DNA of 64,000 bases, taken from the NCBI GenBank assembly GCA_026018925.1, contig JAKSZU010000006.1, forward strand, positions 131,543,592-131,607,591. Direction: 5' to 3'. The translations under genes and the position numbers were made by a program. Under the pieces are notes generated by a model. It made no database searches. It was not told the DNA's origin and saw only the letters and a list, made by a program, of their open reading frames with translations. Positions 54,280 to 64,000 of this stretch are shown here, one piece after another (within the stretch, counting starts at the first letter, position 1; every line of letters begins with the position of its first letter). The DNA is from Tupaia tana. Lineage: Eukaryota; Chordata; Mammalia; Scandentia; Tupaiidae.

Positions 54280-57010
54280 GAATTTTCCAGTGCTGGTTGT
54301 TCTGTGTTATGTACACAAGACACCAGGAAAGGTAGCACTGTCTTGTGGGTTGCAAATTGTCACTAGAATGACAGTAGGACTAAACAAACTGGACTAAACA
54401 GACTGGCAGAAGCGGTATAATCTAGGGATGGGCTTTATCACAAATGTCTTAAATTTACTGCTCAGTTCTATGCTTACACTGTAGAAGAAAAAATACTAGA
54501 CTCTTCTTTCCTTTAAACTAACCCAGTGTCTAGTGTCTAGTATTTTAGCTTATATAGTTGATCCTCCTTGAAATTAATGAATCAATGAATAAATGACAGA
54601 GTTAATATCTTAGTTTCTCCTGAGAAAAGTTTTCATTTATAGTTAATTTCATATATTATTTGTTTGTCACTTTAATTAGTAGATTATACTGGAAAACTAT
54701 AACCTGATAATAAACACAGATGTGTTATCAGTTTCTGTATATCAGAGTTTTAGTACCTGTTATGCTCCTTTTCATTCATATATGAGGAAACCTCCATGAG
54801 GCAAATTCTGGTTTCTGTTTCCTATTCAAGGAGATAAGGAACTTTCTATTGATTTGGGGTATTTCATTCTTCATTGGTTCTGTGTATTGGAGCTAGTCTA
54901 TTTACTTCATAAACCTCCTTCTCCCAGTATCTGCAGGTTCACAAGGTAGATGACTTAGCAAGGAGTACCTTTTATGATAGAAAAGAGTCAAGTTGTTTAA
55001 GGAATAGGAATAAACTAAAAATATCCAAATGAAGGTAACTTGCCAGGCACACATTGTAAGCCAAAATGATAACTGAAGGCCTAAAATCAATTTGGTCTCT
55101 ATTTCCAGAGTATCTCCAAGTCACTGAGGTTCTGTGAAGACTGTCATGTTCCACGAAGTGGAGATGTGGTGAAGTAAACACCTATCACAGGTGATGCCAC
55201 CACAAAGCCGGGTTTAGCAAGATTGAAAAGCTAGTGACTGGCTAAACGATACATGAACGAAAATCTCAGCATTATGCTCAGAGGAATTCAGGGACTAGAC
55301 CATGGCTGTATGCACCATGGAGCGGGTTCCACGCGATAGAGATCGTAGAAGCTTAGTACTTGGCTTTTAGAGAACATATGACAATGAGGACTTTTGTGGG
55401 CATGAGAGCAGCCTTTGTAGGGCTGGGAAAAGTAGCAGGCTGAGACCAAGTGCCAGCTACAGTGGAGTACATAACTGCCCTTATCTTTGCACCCCAAACT
55501 TTACACCCAGGTGAGGCAGGACACTGGTCATCCAGAGGTTGAACGACATGGTCTTTACTAAGTAAGTGAATAAGCACTTATTTGAGACTTCCTGTTGGAA
55601 AAGCCCCCTGCAAAGTTTTCACAAACATAAAATTGATAATGAGACATTGAAAGACACTATAAAACACAAAATAAGGGTGATTAGGAAGAATGATGTCAAA
55701 ATAGCAAATAGAAGAAATGAGATCTTCAAGAAGACAGAAAATGAAACACAGGGATGAATGCAGAGAAAATATATGAGAGTTAAAAAAGGAAGTCAAAGTC
55801 AGGCCCAAAGAAATTTACAAAGTTAGCTTCAAAGTACGATTTGAATGAAAAAGAAATTACAGCAGACAGCATACATATTAATGAGGCTGAAACAATATTG
55901 AAAAACAACCATTATCATTACCTAGATTAAAAGAAAAGACAAGATTAACACCTCAGACATCACTAGGACAGAATAAGAGTTGGGCTTCTCAACAAGCTCT
56001 CACCTTCCTCCCACTTTCTTCATCCTTTCTAAGAAGACTGAGACAAAGACATTGAAGAAATTAACTCTGAGAAACTAAGACTGTAGTTATAAATGTTAGT
56101 AATTACAGTGAAATAAGTAAAAGCACTAGTTTAGCACTCAGACACTTTTAGAAAAACCCAGAAAGCAGTACTGTAAATGGGTAAATGGTAGGGGTAGCAT
56201 GGGGGAGGATTTACAGAGAAAAAGCGTGTAATCTTCATTCCTTTCCTAGAAGGAACATGGAAGTGCCAAGTGTTTAACATTCTTTTACCAAAATCAAAAT
56301 GATTAATCTTCATTCCTTTTCCTAATTTTTAAAATTTTGGCAAATCTCTCAGATATTCTGTAAAAGCTCTAAAGAATAGAGATTGTATGCTTTCTTCAAA
56401 TAACTATGCTCAGCCAACTCAAGTTGCTATTTACTTATGATAGCCAACCTTAAATCTTTCTTCATTATAGATCTCATTAGACAAAGATAAGGAGAGACTA
56501 TGGAACTAGAATTAAATAGAGCAACTGTCCCAACTAAAGCCAGCCAAAATCAACTGGTTACTAGTTGGTCTGCATCATACCAACCTATAGGGGCCAGCCT
56601 AGGTCTTTCAGCCCAGCATTTAGATGTGTGAGCCAAATAAGTGTGTTTTGGTAGATCCCATTAAGATTTGATACATAGCATTCTTATAGCCTAACTTAAC
56701 TGATACATTACTATTTTCAGAGTGTTTATATCAATGTACATTCCTTCCAGCAATGTATAAATGTTCCTGTAAGAGAGAAGAAAATCCTGAGTGTTTTTTC
56801 TGCTCTCACATTGAAACCCCGCAGGGACCCCCTGAAGTATTTTCTAAGGTTCTTGAAATATAACGTCTATTTACATTGTAATGGCCCAGAGTAAGAGGTA
56901 AGTCTTCAGAGTTTGCTGATGATAATGGAACAACATTGACCATGAATAAGGGCCATTTGACCTCTAAAACTCTTACTTAAAGGAAAGATATGATTTTCCT
57001 TTCAATATGT
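54280..57010. other. Unassigned DNA, no gene recognised
   Basis: About 2.7 kb with no SINE and no confident repeat. A less AT-rich stretch at 55290-55560 contains several CpGs, and its reading frames have stops. Short frames elsewhere look random. Confidence 0.45.
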
Positions 57011-57019
57011 AATATATTT

Positions 57020-57699
57020 TGTAGGATGGAAATTTCTGGCTGTGACCTCAAAAACTCCAGGCTGAATGGCTCCAGAAACCTGAACAGATATTTGATTATC
57101 TAAGGTCTCACTAATCAAGAATGTCCATGGGTTGATCATGTCCTCTCGAACCAGTCACCAAACTGATCATGCATCTGGGACCTCTACCCCTAATTTTGCC
57201 CTTAAAAAGGCATGTGGGGAACATCTTGGGGAGACCGAGTCTTTTCAGCATGAGCTTTCCTTCATCACACCATGTTCCTATGGTTTGGTTTTATAATGCT
57301 TGGGTGAATGAACCTGATTTGAGTTTGGTAACACCACTCGCCATGGGAAACAATACTTCACCAACATGTGTGTGAAGATTTTTTTTCCTACCAACAACCA
57401 ATTCTCAAGGAGACCCCACCTGGATGTCCTATAATTTAATTCAATTCTGATACTATCTACCTGAATTAGCATCAGATCTCATGGATCAATGACTCTGCCC
57501 CATAAAATTGCTGTCACTTAGATGCCAGTCACAAGGAATAAGTTGTCACCTATTCTGTTAAGAAGTCAGCTATAAAGCAGAGTTCTCACTACCCCTTTCT
57601 TAAGTTTGGTAAATTTGCTAGCATAGTTCACAAACTCAGGGAAACTCTGACTTACATCTACCTGTTTATTATAAAAGATACTACAAGAAATATAGATGA
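57020..57699 (+). mobile_element. Ancient ERV LTR-like repeat, left part
   Basis: aaaaggcatgtggggaacat, cttggggagaccgagtc, then agatctcatggatcaatgac and ttataaaagatactacaag resemble old LTR text; continuation after the insertion is found at 58118. It may combine two LTR-type relics. Confidence 0.45.
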
Positions 57700-57814
57700 C
57701 GCTCTTTTGAGCCATTTTTTCTCTGTCTGCTTAGACCTGCTCCTACCTGTCAGGAGTATAATTTTACTTAATAAACTACCTTTACTTAAAAAACAAACAA
57801 ATAAAAAACCCAGA
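57700..57814 (+). mobile_element. Polyadenylated LTR-like RNA segment fused to a SINE
   Basis: 115 bp: pyrimidine-rich (ctctgtctgcttagacctgc), gtcaggagtataattttac, AATAAA at 57770-57775, then 9 bp later an A-rich tail (57787-57811) that ends directly at the SINE head. It looks like the 3' end of a polyadenylated ERV LTR transcript, captured with the SINE in one insertion. Confidence 0.65.
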
Positions 57815-58102
57815 GGGACCAGCAGTTGGAGTAATGGCTATGTCGCTGGACTCTTACGTAGTCGATCACGGTTCGAGTCCTGGACCCAGAGGCTTAAACT
57901 CACACTGGGCACGTGTGTGTGCGTACCCAAGATCCCGATAGGAGAATGGAGGAGAAGGGATTGCGGCACAGCCATCTCCCCCCACCCCAGGGGGTGGTGG
58001 TGATTTCTCGCTTTCTGTCTCTCTGTCTCTCTGTCTCTCTATATCTTTTTGACTAATGCGCGTGCACTATCGCAACAACCTCTCCAAAAGAAAAAGAAAA
58101 AA
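57815..58102 (+). mobile_element. tRNA-derived SINE, long type, 3' part of a composite insertion
   Basis: Head gggaccagcagttggagtaa, B box ggttcgagtcctgg, C-rich palindrome with ccccaccccagggggtgg, a TC tract and an A-tail. The 15-bp target duplication aagaaatatagatga lies at 57685-57699 and 58103-58117, so it encloses both this SINE and the preceding 115 bp. Confidence 0.9.
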
Positions 58103-58117
58103 AAGAAATATAGATGA

Positions 58118-58325
58118 ACAGTCAGATGACGAGATTGATAGGACAAATTATGGGAGCGAAGCATGGAACTTCCATGACTTGTCCAGGTGCAGCACCCTCT
58201 CAGCACTTCCAGGTATTCAGCTATCCAAGAGCTCCCTGAACCCTGTCCTGTTGGGTTTGTGTAGATGCTTCATTACATAGGTATGACTGATGACATCACT
58301 GGCCATTGGAACTGGTGGCACAGGC
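58118..58325 (+). mobile_element. Ancient ERV LTR-like repeat, right part
   Basis: cagtcagatgacgagattga, 'caccctctcagcacttccag', tgtagatgcttcattacata and tcactggccattgg continue the LTR-like repeat interrupted at 57699. Confidence 0.5.
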
Positions 58326-58540
58326 CAAATACATATTTCTAATTATATGACAATATTATGGTCCTATTTACTCTAAATTCTTCCAAACACTCTTTAGTCT
58401 TAGGCACTTTGGTTTTGTAGTATATTTTATTTAGCTGTCATTTCTATTCCCCTGACCATTAATAGAGAGCTTTTCATGCCATTCTAATCCTTTCTGTTGC
58501 TAATAACAGAAAGTACCAGAAACAGGATAATGTGTTACTT
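58326..58540. other. No feature recognised
   Basis: Short AT-rich stretch, possibly the start of the MaLR LTR at 58825. Confidence 0.4.
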
Positions 58541-58812
58541 ATTTTTTTAAGAGAGATTTCAGCTATAGTGCTTGTGCACTCACTGGACACAGAGAGCAAG
58601 ACAGAGAGACAGAAGGTGAGAAATCATACCCCCCCCCCCCCCCCCAGGAGGGATGACTGTGTTACAATTTCTTCTCTTCCATTTTCCTCTCGGGATCTTA
58701 GGCAGGCATGCACATGTACCTGGCATGAGTTTAAGCTACCAGGTCTGGGGCTTGAACTGCGGTCAACTACATGGGAGTTCAAAGAAGTAACCATTACGCC
58801 TTTGCTGGTCCT
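58541..58812 (-). mobile_element. tRNA-derived SINE with expanded C-run
   Basis: Head at 58812 (caggaccagcaaaggcgtaa), B box in reverse (ggcttgaactgcggtc), and in place of the C6/G6 palindrome a C-run of about 18 at 58629-58646. Target duplication aacaggataat at 58520-58530 and 58814-58824. Confidence 0.9.
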
Positions 58813-58824
58813 GAACAGGATAAT

Positions 58825-59150
58825 TTATAATTATAGAGGCTTATTCAGTCACAGTTGGAAGTCTAAGATCCAGGACCCACACCTGGTGAAGGTCTTCTTG
58901 CTGTAGGTAACATGGTAAAGGGCAAAGGTGAGCATGTTTGTGTCTCTGTGTCTCTGTCTTATTCTCTTCCTCATGATCCCACCAGGTTTTAATCATGTGG
59001 TCTTCACTCTGAAAATCTTAATCCTAATCTCTTCCCAAGGGCCCCACCTTTCACTGTAATCACATTAAGTCTCTTCAATACCCTCACAATACAATCAAAT
59101 TCTAATACATAAATTTTGAGGAGCCATACTCAAACCATAGCATATAACTT
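58825..59150 (-). mobile_element. MaLR-type LTR, antisense
   Basis: agtcacagttggaagtctaa, 'gatgatcccaccaggtttt'-like, ccccacctttcactgtaatc, acattaagtctcttcaatac and actcaaaccatagca match the antisense of MaLR LTRs. Confidence 0.6.
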
Positions 59151-59469
59151 TATGGTCACTTTGACATCTTCTTTATCTTCTTTTATGAAGCACTGTTCAT
59201 ACCTCTTACCCATTTCTCTGTTGGATTGTTTGTCTTATTGATTCGTGGAAATTTGTTATATAATCTGGAGATAAACCTGTTGTAAGTTATTTGTCTTATT
59301 TATATTTTCTCCCATTTTGTAGTTTGCTTTCTCACTTCTTATTGGTGTTGTTTTGTGACCAAAAGCTCTGCTCTTACTAATTTAATAATCTTTTCCTTTA
59401 TGGTTAGTATTTTTTTGGTATATCTGCTTGACAATTTTTATATTATGATGGAGTAAAAATACATTTCTT

Positions 59470-59712
59470 GGGACCAGCAGTTAGTATAGTGGCTATATCA
59501 CTGGACTCCCATGTAGTCGACTGTGGCTTGAGTTCCAGACCCGGTGGCTTAAACTCATGCCAGGCGCATGTGTGTGCATGCCCAAGATCCCGAGAGGAGA
59601 ATGGAGAAGGGATTGCAATGTGACCATCCCCCCCCGGGGGGTGATTTCTCGCTTTCTGTCTCTCTGGCGAGTGCACGCACCCTATAGTGAAAACCTCTCC
59701 ATAAAAAGAAAC
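59470..59712 (+). mobile_element. tRNA-derived SINE, long type
   Basis: Head gggaccagcagttagtatag, cgaggagaatgg-type body, ccccccccggggggtga palindrome, 'ggcgagtgcacgcaccctata' and an A-tail. Target duplication aaaatacatttctt at 59456-59469 and about 59713-59727. Confidence 0.94.
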
Positions 59713-59755
59713 AAAAATACATTTCTTATTACCTATAAGAAACTACCCATTTCTT

Positions 59756-59957
59756 TTAAAAAATATTTTAGAATCATTTATTTAATTTTATTTATTATTA
59801 TCTTTTTAATTTGCTATAGGGCATGTGTGCTCACCCAGAGAGAGACAGAGAGAGAAAAGGAAAGGGAAAAAGCAAGCTCCAAGGTCCATGCCTCAAACCA
59901 CAGTCAGTCATGTGAGAATCCAGTGCCTTAACCACCATGCCACCTGCTGGCCCCACT
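59756..59957 (-). mobile_element. tRNA-derived SINE, short type
   Basis: Head at about 59955 (ggggccagcaggtggcatgg), tRNA region, GA tract and gctatagggcatgtgtgctc. No agaggagaatgg body. Probable target duplication acccatttctt/acccacttctt. Confidence 0.87.
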
Positions 59958-60159
59958 TCACCCACTTCTTATTTAGATTTGTAATTTACCAAGGTTTGGT
60001 TTTTGCATACAAATTGAGAAGAAGTTGTTGTTCAGTGTTTACTGTCCATGTGCCTCTTACAATTTTATCATTTCTCTCAGTACTCTGCCTTTTTGTTACC
60101 TTTTTCATAAATTAATAGGTCTGATCAATTCTATTGATCTGTCTATTATCGCAACAATA

Positions 60160-60246
60160 CCACGGAAAAAAATGAAAGTATGAGTTTATTCTGGTGGAAT
60201 AAAAAAATTTAATTCATAATATGCATTTTTCATGAACTTTTTGAAG
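60160..60246 (-). mobile_element. MITE-like palindromic element, copy 2
   Basis: In reverse orientation to copy 1 at 7288: it ends catgaactttttgaag at 60231-60246, preceded by ataatatgcatttttcatga and, inside, gtttattctgg (compare ccaaaataaac in copy 1). The other inverted repeat has decayed to ccacggaaaaaaatg. Confidence 0.6.
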
Positions 60247-60249
60247 AAC

Positions 60250-60710
60250 CCCTCATATATTTTTCATATCTTGCTACTCAAAAATCCAAATAGAAAAGGT
60301 GATAAGTAAACATCCTTATCTTTTTTCCTTATTTCAAAGGGAAAGCTTTAGAAATGTCAATCATGCCAAATTGCTCAATATCACAGAGAAAGTTTTCAGT
60401 AAATATCAAGTGTAACATCTCTAAGCATTTTGTAAATCTTAAAAAACAGGTTAAGAATGATTTTCTTCAATCGTGTTTTATAAAAGTTTCCCCATGAATA
60501 GGTAATTTATCTTCTTTTGTGTTGTTAATATCGTGACATACTGAATATCAAATGTTAACTAAAATTTTTCTTCTCTCCTAAGAAAACCATAGCCAAGCTT
60601 AATCTTTCTTTTTATGTTTATGTTATAGTATTTTGTTTAGTACTCCTTCATTTATGTTTATGGATCAGATTGGGCTACATTCTTCCTTTCTTATAATATC
60701 CTCATTAGAT
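60250..60710 (-). mobile_element. LINE-1 antisense, continuation
   Basis: 'aagtaaacatccttatctttt' and the aagggaaagctttagaaatg text match the LINE-1 RT antisense region. It then degenerates. Confidence 0.5.
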
Positions 60711-60891
60711 TTTTTTAAGCATTATTTTATTAACTTTATTTCCTTATGCATTTATTTATTTTTAGTTTTGAGCAGAGAGGGACAGAGAGAGAGAAAGAAA
60801 GAAAGAGAACAAGCTGCCAGATCTGGGACTCGAACCACGGTCGGTTATGTGGGAGTCCAGCGCCATTAAGCACCACGCTGTTTGCTGGCCC
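60711..60891 (-). mobile_element. tRNA-derived SINE, short type
   Basis: Head at 60891 (gggccagcaaacagcgtggt), B box cgtggttcgagtcccag, then a GA tract (60786-60808). Target duplication atcctcattagat (60698-60710) and atccttattagat (60892-60904). Confidence 0.9.
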
Positions 60892-60904
60892 ATCCTTATT
60901 AGAT

Positions 60905-61185
60905 ATTAATATAAAATTGATATTGGTCTCATAGAACAAATCAGGAATATTCCTACCTTTTCGTGTCCACTGAAAGTTTGTATACATTTGACCTTATTTC
61001 TTCCTTATACATTTGGCAGTAACCATAGGTGATTCCCTCAGGTTTGGAATTTCCTTGTGGTCAGTTTTACACTATACATTTAATTTTGTTAATAGTTATA
61101 GGACTGTTCATGCTTTCTCTTTCTTACTGTATGCTTATGTTTTGAACATAACTTCTTCAAATTATGTTTCTAAAAATTCAGTCTA
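60905..61185 (-). mobile_element. LINE-1 antisense, continuation
   Basis: tggtctcatagaacaaatca and 'ttttgtgtccactgaaagt'-like text match LINE-1 RT antisense (the motif before the mid-ORF2 region). Decayed. Confidence 0.5.
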
Positions 61186-61440
61186 GGGCCAGCAGGTGGT
61201 GAGGTAGTTAAAGCACTATAATCTACATGGCTAACTGTGGGTTTCAAGTCCATACCTGGTGAGTTGCAAAACACACTAGTTATGTATGTGTGTGTGCCCA
61301 AAATCCTGAAGGGGAAATAGAAGAGGAAGGATTGGTGTGGGCATCCCCCGTGGGGGTGATTTCTCACATTCCCTCGCTCACTGACTCTCTTTGTCTCTGG
61401 TGAGAGCATGCGCTCTATGACAAAAATAAAACAAACAAAA
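61186..61440 (+). mobile_element. tRNA-derived SINE, long type, older
   Basis: Head gggccagcaggtggtgagg, degenerate B box gtttcaagtcc, body ggggaaatagaagaggaagg, ccccgtgggggtga palindrome and an A-rich tail. Confidence 0.85.
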
Positions 61441-62490
61441 TTAATCTGAAATTTTACTTTTTAATTGGAATATTTAGTGATTTTGAATTTAATTAAAATG
61501 TTGACAGTTTTTATTTCCATGTGTCTGAAATGTTTACATTTTTTTCTTCTTTCACTCTTTTTGCTTGCCTATGTTTGAAATGATTTTAAGTTTTTATTCT
61601 TCCATTCTTCCATCCCTATCTTAAAATGGACATTATATTCTCTTTTACTATTACTTTTACGGTTACCCTACTATAAGGTGCTTTTTTTTTTCTTATCAAA
61701 ATGTACTGCTATTTGACACTTATACTTTTCTCAGCCAACATGAGAATTTGAAGTAGCTTTACTAAATTTACTCATTTTTTTACTTAGATATTGTTGTCTC
61801 CTTTTAAAATTCTATGTACATAAAACTGCTTATAAAATTATTGTTGTTTGTTTTATGGTTGTATCATTTTATTTACCTTAACTCTGTGTTGTTCCTTAGT
61901 CCTTTTATCTCCAAAATTCCTTCTGGAATCATTTTCTTTTTGTCTGAAGATACTTCTTACTGCAGTTCTTTTGGTGTCAAGTTATCTTAGATTCAGATTT
62001 AATTTTTAAAAATACTTTTATTTTCCCTTATTTTCAAATAACTTTTTGGCTCACTATATAATTTTATGCTGGGAAGGATATCTTTTCTGGGTTTTAAAGA
62101 TCCTAATACATTTCTTTCTGGCATTAATTTTTCTGTTGAGAAGGTAACAGCCAGTTTGAATATTGTTCTTGTGAAGATAATCATTTTAACCCTCTCACCT
62201 AATTTTAAGGTTTTCCCCTTCCTATGATGAACCTATTATTTCCTTCATATATGTCTTTCTTAAAGTTTATAGTTTTCTTAAATCTGTGTCCTAATATCAC
62301 TCATCAGCTTTGTATCAGCCACCAGGTCTTCAAATTGTCCTTCTGTTCTATATTCACCTCAGAACTACCAGTTCTCTTGCCTTACATTTCCCTTCTCAGT
62401 GAACAGCACCATCATTTGTCCAGTTAAAGGTATTATATTTCTCTCGTTCACATACCATGTGCAATATATCAGAAATCTTGTTAGAACTAT
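61441..62490 (-). mobile_element. LINE-1 (L1M-like) 5' region, antisense, tentative
   Basis: tttttgtctgaagatacttc, ttcttactgcagttcttttg, 'atcttttctgggttttaaag' and ctggcattaatttttctgtt resemble the antisense text of LINE-1 5' regions as at 5.1-5.6 kb. Confidence 0.5.
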
Positions 62491-62494
62491 TTAT

Positions 62495-63009
62495 TTCTCT
62501 TTAATTTTGTCAGAGAGTGCACGTGTTCACTGGAAGAGAGAGGATGCAGAGGATGGGGGAAGAGAAAGCATCTCCCAACGGAGTGTGGTCACACTGCAGT
62601 CCCTTCTCCATTTCTTTTTCTTGAGAGGTTTCTGCTATAGGACGCGTGCACTCGCCAGAAAGACAGAGAGAAAAAGAGACAGAAAACGAGAAATCACCCC
62701 CTGGGGGGATGGCCACACCACAATCCCTTCTCCTTCATTCTCCTCTTGGGATCTTGGGCATGCACACACACACACCCGGCATGAGTTTAAGCCACCAGGT
62801 CTGGGACTCAAACCGTGGTCGACAACATGGGAGTCCAGCAACATAGCCGTTACACTAACTGCTGGTCCCCCTTCTCCATTTCTTTATCCTTTCAGGATTC
62901 TGGACATGCACACACATGTGCCTGATTCACTTTCCAAGCTGCCAGGCTGTGATTTGAATCACGTGGTTGCTAATGCAGTTCCTGTAACCACTAGACCATG
63001 GGTGGGCCC
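62495..63009 (-). mobile_element. Older SINE split by a younger SINE
   Basis: The outer element's 3' part is at 62495-62617 (gtcagagagtgcacgtgttc, gcatctcccaacggagtgtg) and its head is at 62870-63009 (gcccacccatggtctagtgg in reverse). The two pieces join once the inner SINE (62618-62869) and one target duplication are removed. It is of the AC-containing layout without a long CA tract. Confidence 0.88.
62618..62869 (-). mobile_element. tRNA-derived SINE, long type, nested
   Basis: Head at 62869 (ggggaccagcagttagtgta), B box acggtttgagtcccag, cccctggggggatgg palindrome and 'ctataggacgcgtgcactcg'. Target duplication cccttctccatttcttt at 62601-62617 and 62869-62885 lies within the outer SINE. 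Confidence 0.95.
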
Positions 63010-63059
63010 TGTCTGTGCTATTTAAAACATACGTTTGGTACCAGATCTCTTACTACTTA

Positions 63060-63200
63060 TGCCCCTCCAGCCTTAGTCTAAGTTTCAGTTGTTCTCTCCT
63101 AGACCAGTGCAGTGGCCTTCCAGCTACTGTCTTTGCTTTCTCCTTACCTAGCCTCCCCATAGCAGTCCAATCTTCACACAGTAGCAGAGTGAGTTTTTTT
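63060..63200 (+). mobile_element. LINE-2 3' part, before the SINE
   Basis: ctcctagaccagtgcagtgg and 'cagtccaatcttcacacagt' with agcagagtgag match the L2 3' region. The element continues at 63478. Confidence 0.7.
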
Positions 63201-63477
63201 TGTTTTTTTTTTTCTTTTCTTTTTTTGGAGAGGTTTTTGCTATAGGGCGCGTGCGCTTGCCAGACAGACAGAGAGAGACAGAGAGATAGAAAGCAGGAAA
63301 TCACCCCCCAGAGGGGATGGCCACGCCGCAATCCCTTCTCCTCCATTCTCCTCTCGGATCTTAGGCACGCACGCACACGCGCCCGGCGTGAGTTTAAGCC
63401 GCCGGGTCCGGGACTCGAACCGTGGTCGACTACGTGGGAGTCCAGCGACATAGCCAATTACGCTAACTGCTGGTCCC
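63201..63477 (-). mobile_element. tRNA-derived SINE, long type, very young
   Basis: CpG-rich: gggcgcgtgcgcttgcc, cgcacgcacacgcgcccggc, gccgccgggtccgggactcg. Head at 63477 (ggggaccagcagttagcgta). Target duplication agagtgagttttt (about 63186) and agagtgagctttt (63480). Confidence 0.95.
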
Positions 63478-64000
63478 CAGAGTGAGCTTTTTAAAAACAA
63501 AATCCTGTCCTGTCACCCCTCTACTTCCAATGGCAAAGTGATCACAGAGCCCACCAGGCCCCTTACTACCTGTCCTCTGGCTGTCTCTCTGATGTTTATC
63601 TTCCTCCCCATACTCACTCTCCTTCAGCCACGTTGGATTTCTTTTCCTACCCTGAAGATATCAAACATGTTCATGCCTTCAGACTTTGTAGTGTGGTTCT
63701 CTCTGTTAAAATACTCTTCACAAGATATTTGTTCATCCTGTCCTTTTAATTTGTTTGGGTATCTGATAAAATATGGCTGCTTCAAAGATGCAATAACCTT
63801 CACTTTTTATCCTCTTACCCTGCTCTATTTTTCCTTTGGGCACTTTATTTCTTGATACTATATTTCATTATCAGCTCATTTCTTTTCCTAGTTATTGCTA
63901 CTAAAATATAACTGCTACATGAGCAATGATTTTATATATTTTCATTTTTTTTATTTGTTGCATCCCTGGGGTCTAGAGCTATGCCTACCACGTAGAAGTC
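63478..64000 (+). mobile_element. LINE-2 3' end, runs off the window
   Basis: gctttttaaaaacaaaatcc, 'tcctgtcacccctctacttcc', ccaccaggccccttactacc, and finally ggtctagagctatgcctacc with acgtagaagtc match the L2 3' UTR order. It continues beyond position 64000. Confidence 0.75.

Larger units (their letters stand above)
59150..60155 (-). mobile_element. LINE-1, antisense, with two SINE insertions
   Basis: ttttatgaagcactgttcat, 'cattgattcgtggaaatttg'-like, ctggagataaacctgttgta and gaccaaaagctctgctctta match the LINE-1 antisense text. It resumes between and after the SINEs. Confidence 0.65.

Noticed and set aside
62399..63025. A 208-codon open frame
   Set aside because: It runs through the nested SINE pair on the non-coding strand; the sequence is SINE body and tRNA head, repeated in similar frames at other SINEs.

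Overview
The window looks like repeat-dominated, non-coding DNA from a placental mammal. It is AT-rich and contains LINE-1, LINE-2, MIR, MaLR-type LTRs and hAT/MER5-type relics. No intact host protein-coding gene is visible. The most lineage-specific signal is a tRNA-derived SINE, present in roughly 40 copies, with a Pol III A box, a B box, a CpG-rich body, a self-complementary C6/G6 segment, a (TCTC)n tract and an A-tail. Alu, B1/B2, carnivore, ruminant and rabbit SINEs were not seen. From memory the SINE best fits the CYN family of colugos (Dermoptera); that organism call is an inference.

Positions 1-3232 hold one end of a class II (betaretrovirus-like) endogenous retrovirus on the minus strand. 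It has a 5' LTR, a Lys-type primer binding site, a gag start with a myristoylation-type MGQ, an expanded tandem repeat in the gag spacer, a capsid with its major homology region, and the start of a zinc knuckle. Small pieces of RT/RNase H, integrase and env follow, joined by large deletions, stops and frameshifts. The other LTR should lie just left of position 1.

3.2-11 kb: decayed LINE-1 in both orientations, a MIR, one palindromic MITE-like element and one SINE. 11-14 kb: an MLT1-type LTR split by a hAT-like relic that carries a SINE, followed by two older SINEs. 15.4-20 kb: a long antisense LINE-1 interrupted by SINEs and a MaLR LTR, followed by LINE-2. 22.2-24.8 kb: a relatively repeat-poor block with a candidate conserved element and an exon-like segment. 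25-32 kb: SINE clusters, a possible tRNA/7SL composite SINE and an ancient unnamed repeat. 32-42 kb: mostly unique AT-rich DNA, SINEs and a broken RPL36A-like (eL42) processed pseudogene. 42-50 kb: two LINE-1 segments in opposite orientations covering the same part of ORF2. 50-64 kb: young SINEs with near-perfect target-site duplications, ERV LTR relics, a SINE joined to a second polyadenylated RNA (probable template-switch product), a SINE nested inside a SINE, and a LINE-2 3' end running off the right edge.

Nothing here forms a working gene set. The content is best read as the record of successive retroposition: old L2/MIR/MaLR, then L1, then repeated SINE waves and the betaretroviral insertion. 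Long open frames are almost all SINE or microsatellite read-through. Repeat family names come from recognition by eye, not from a database search.
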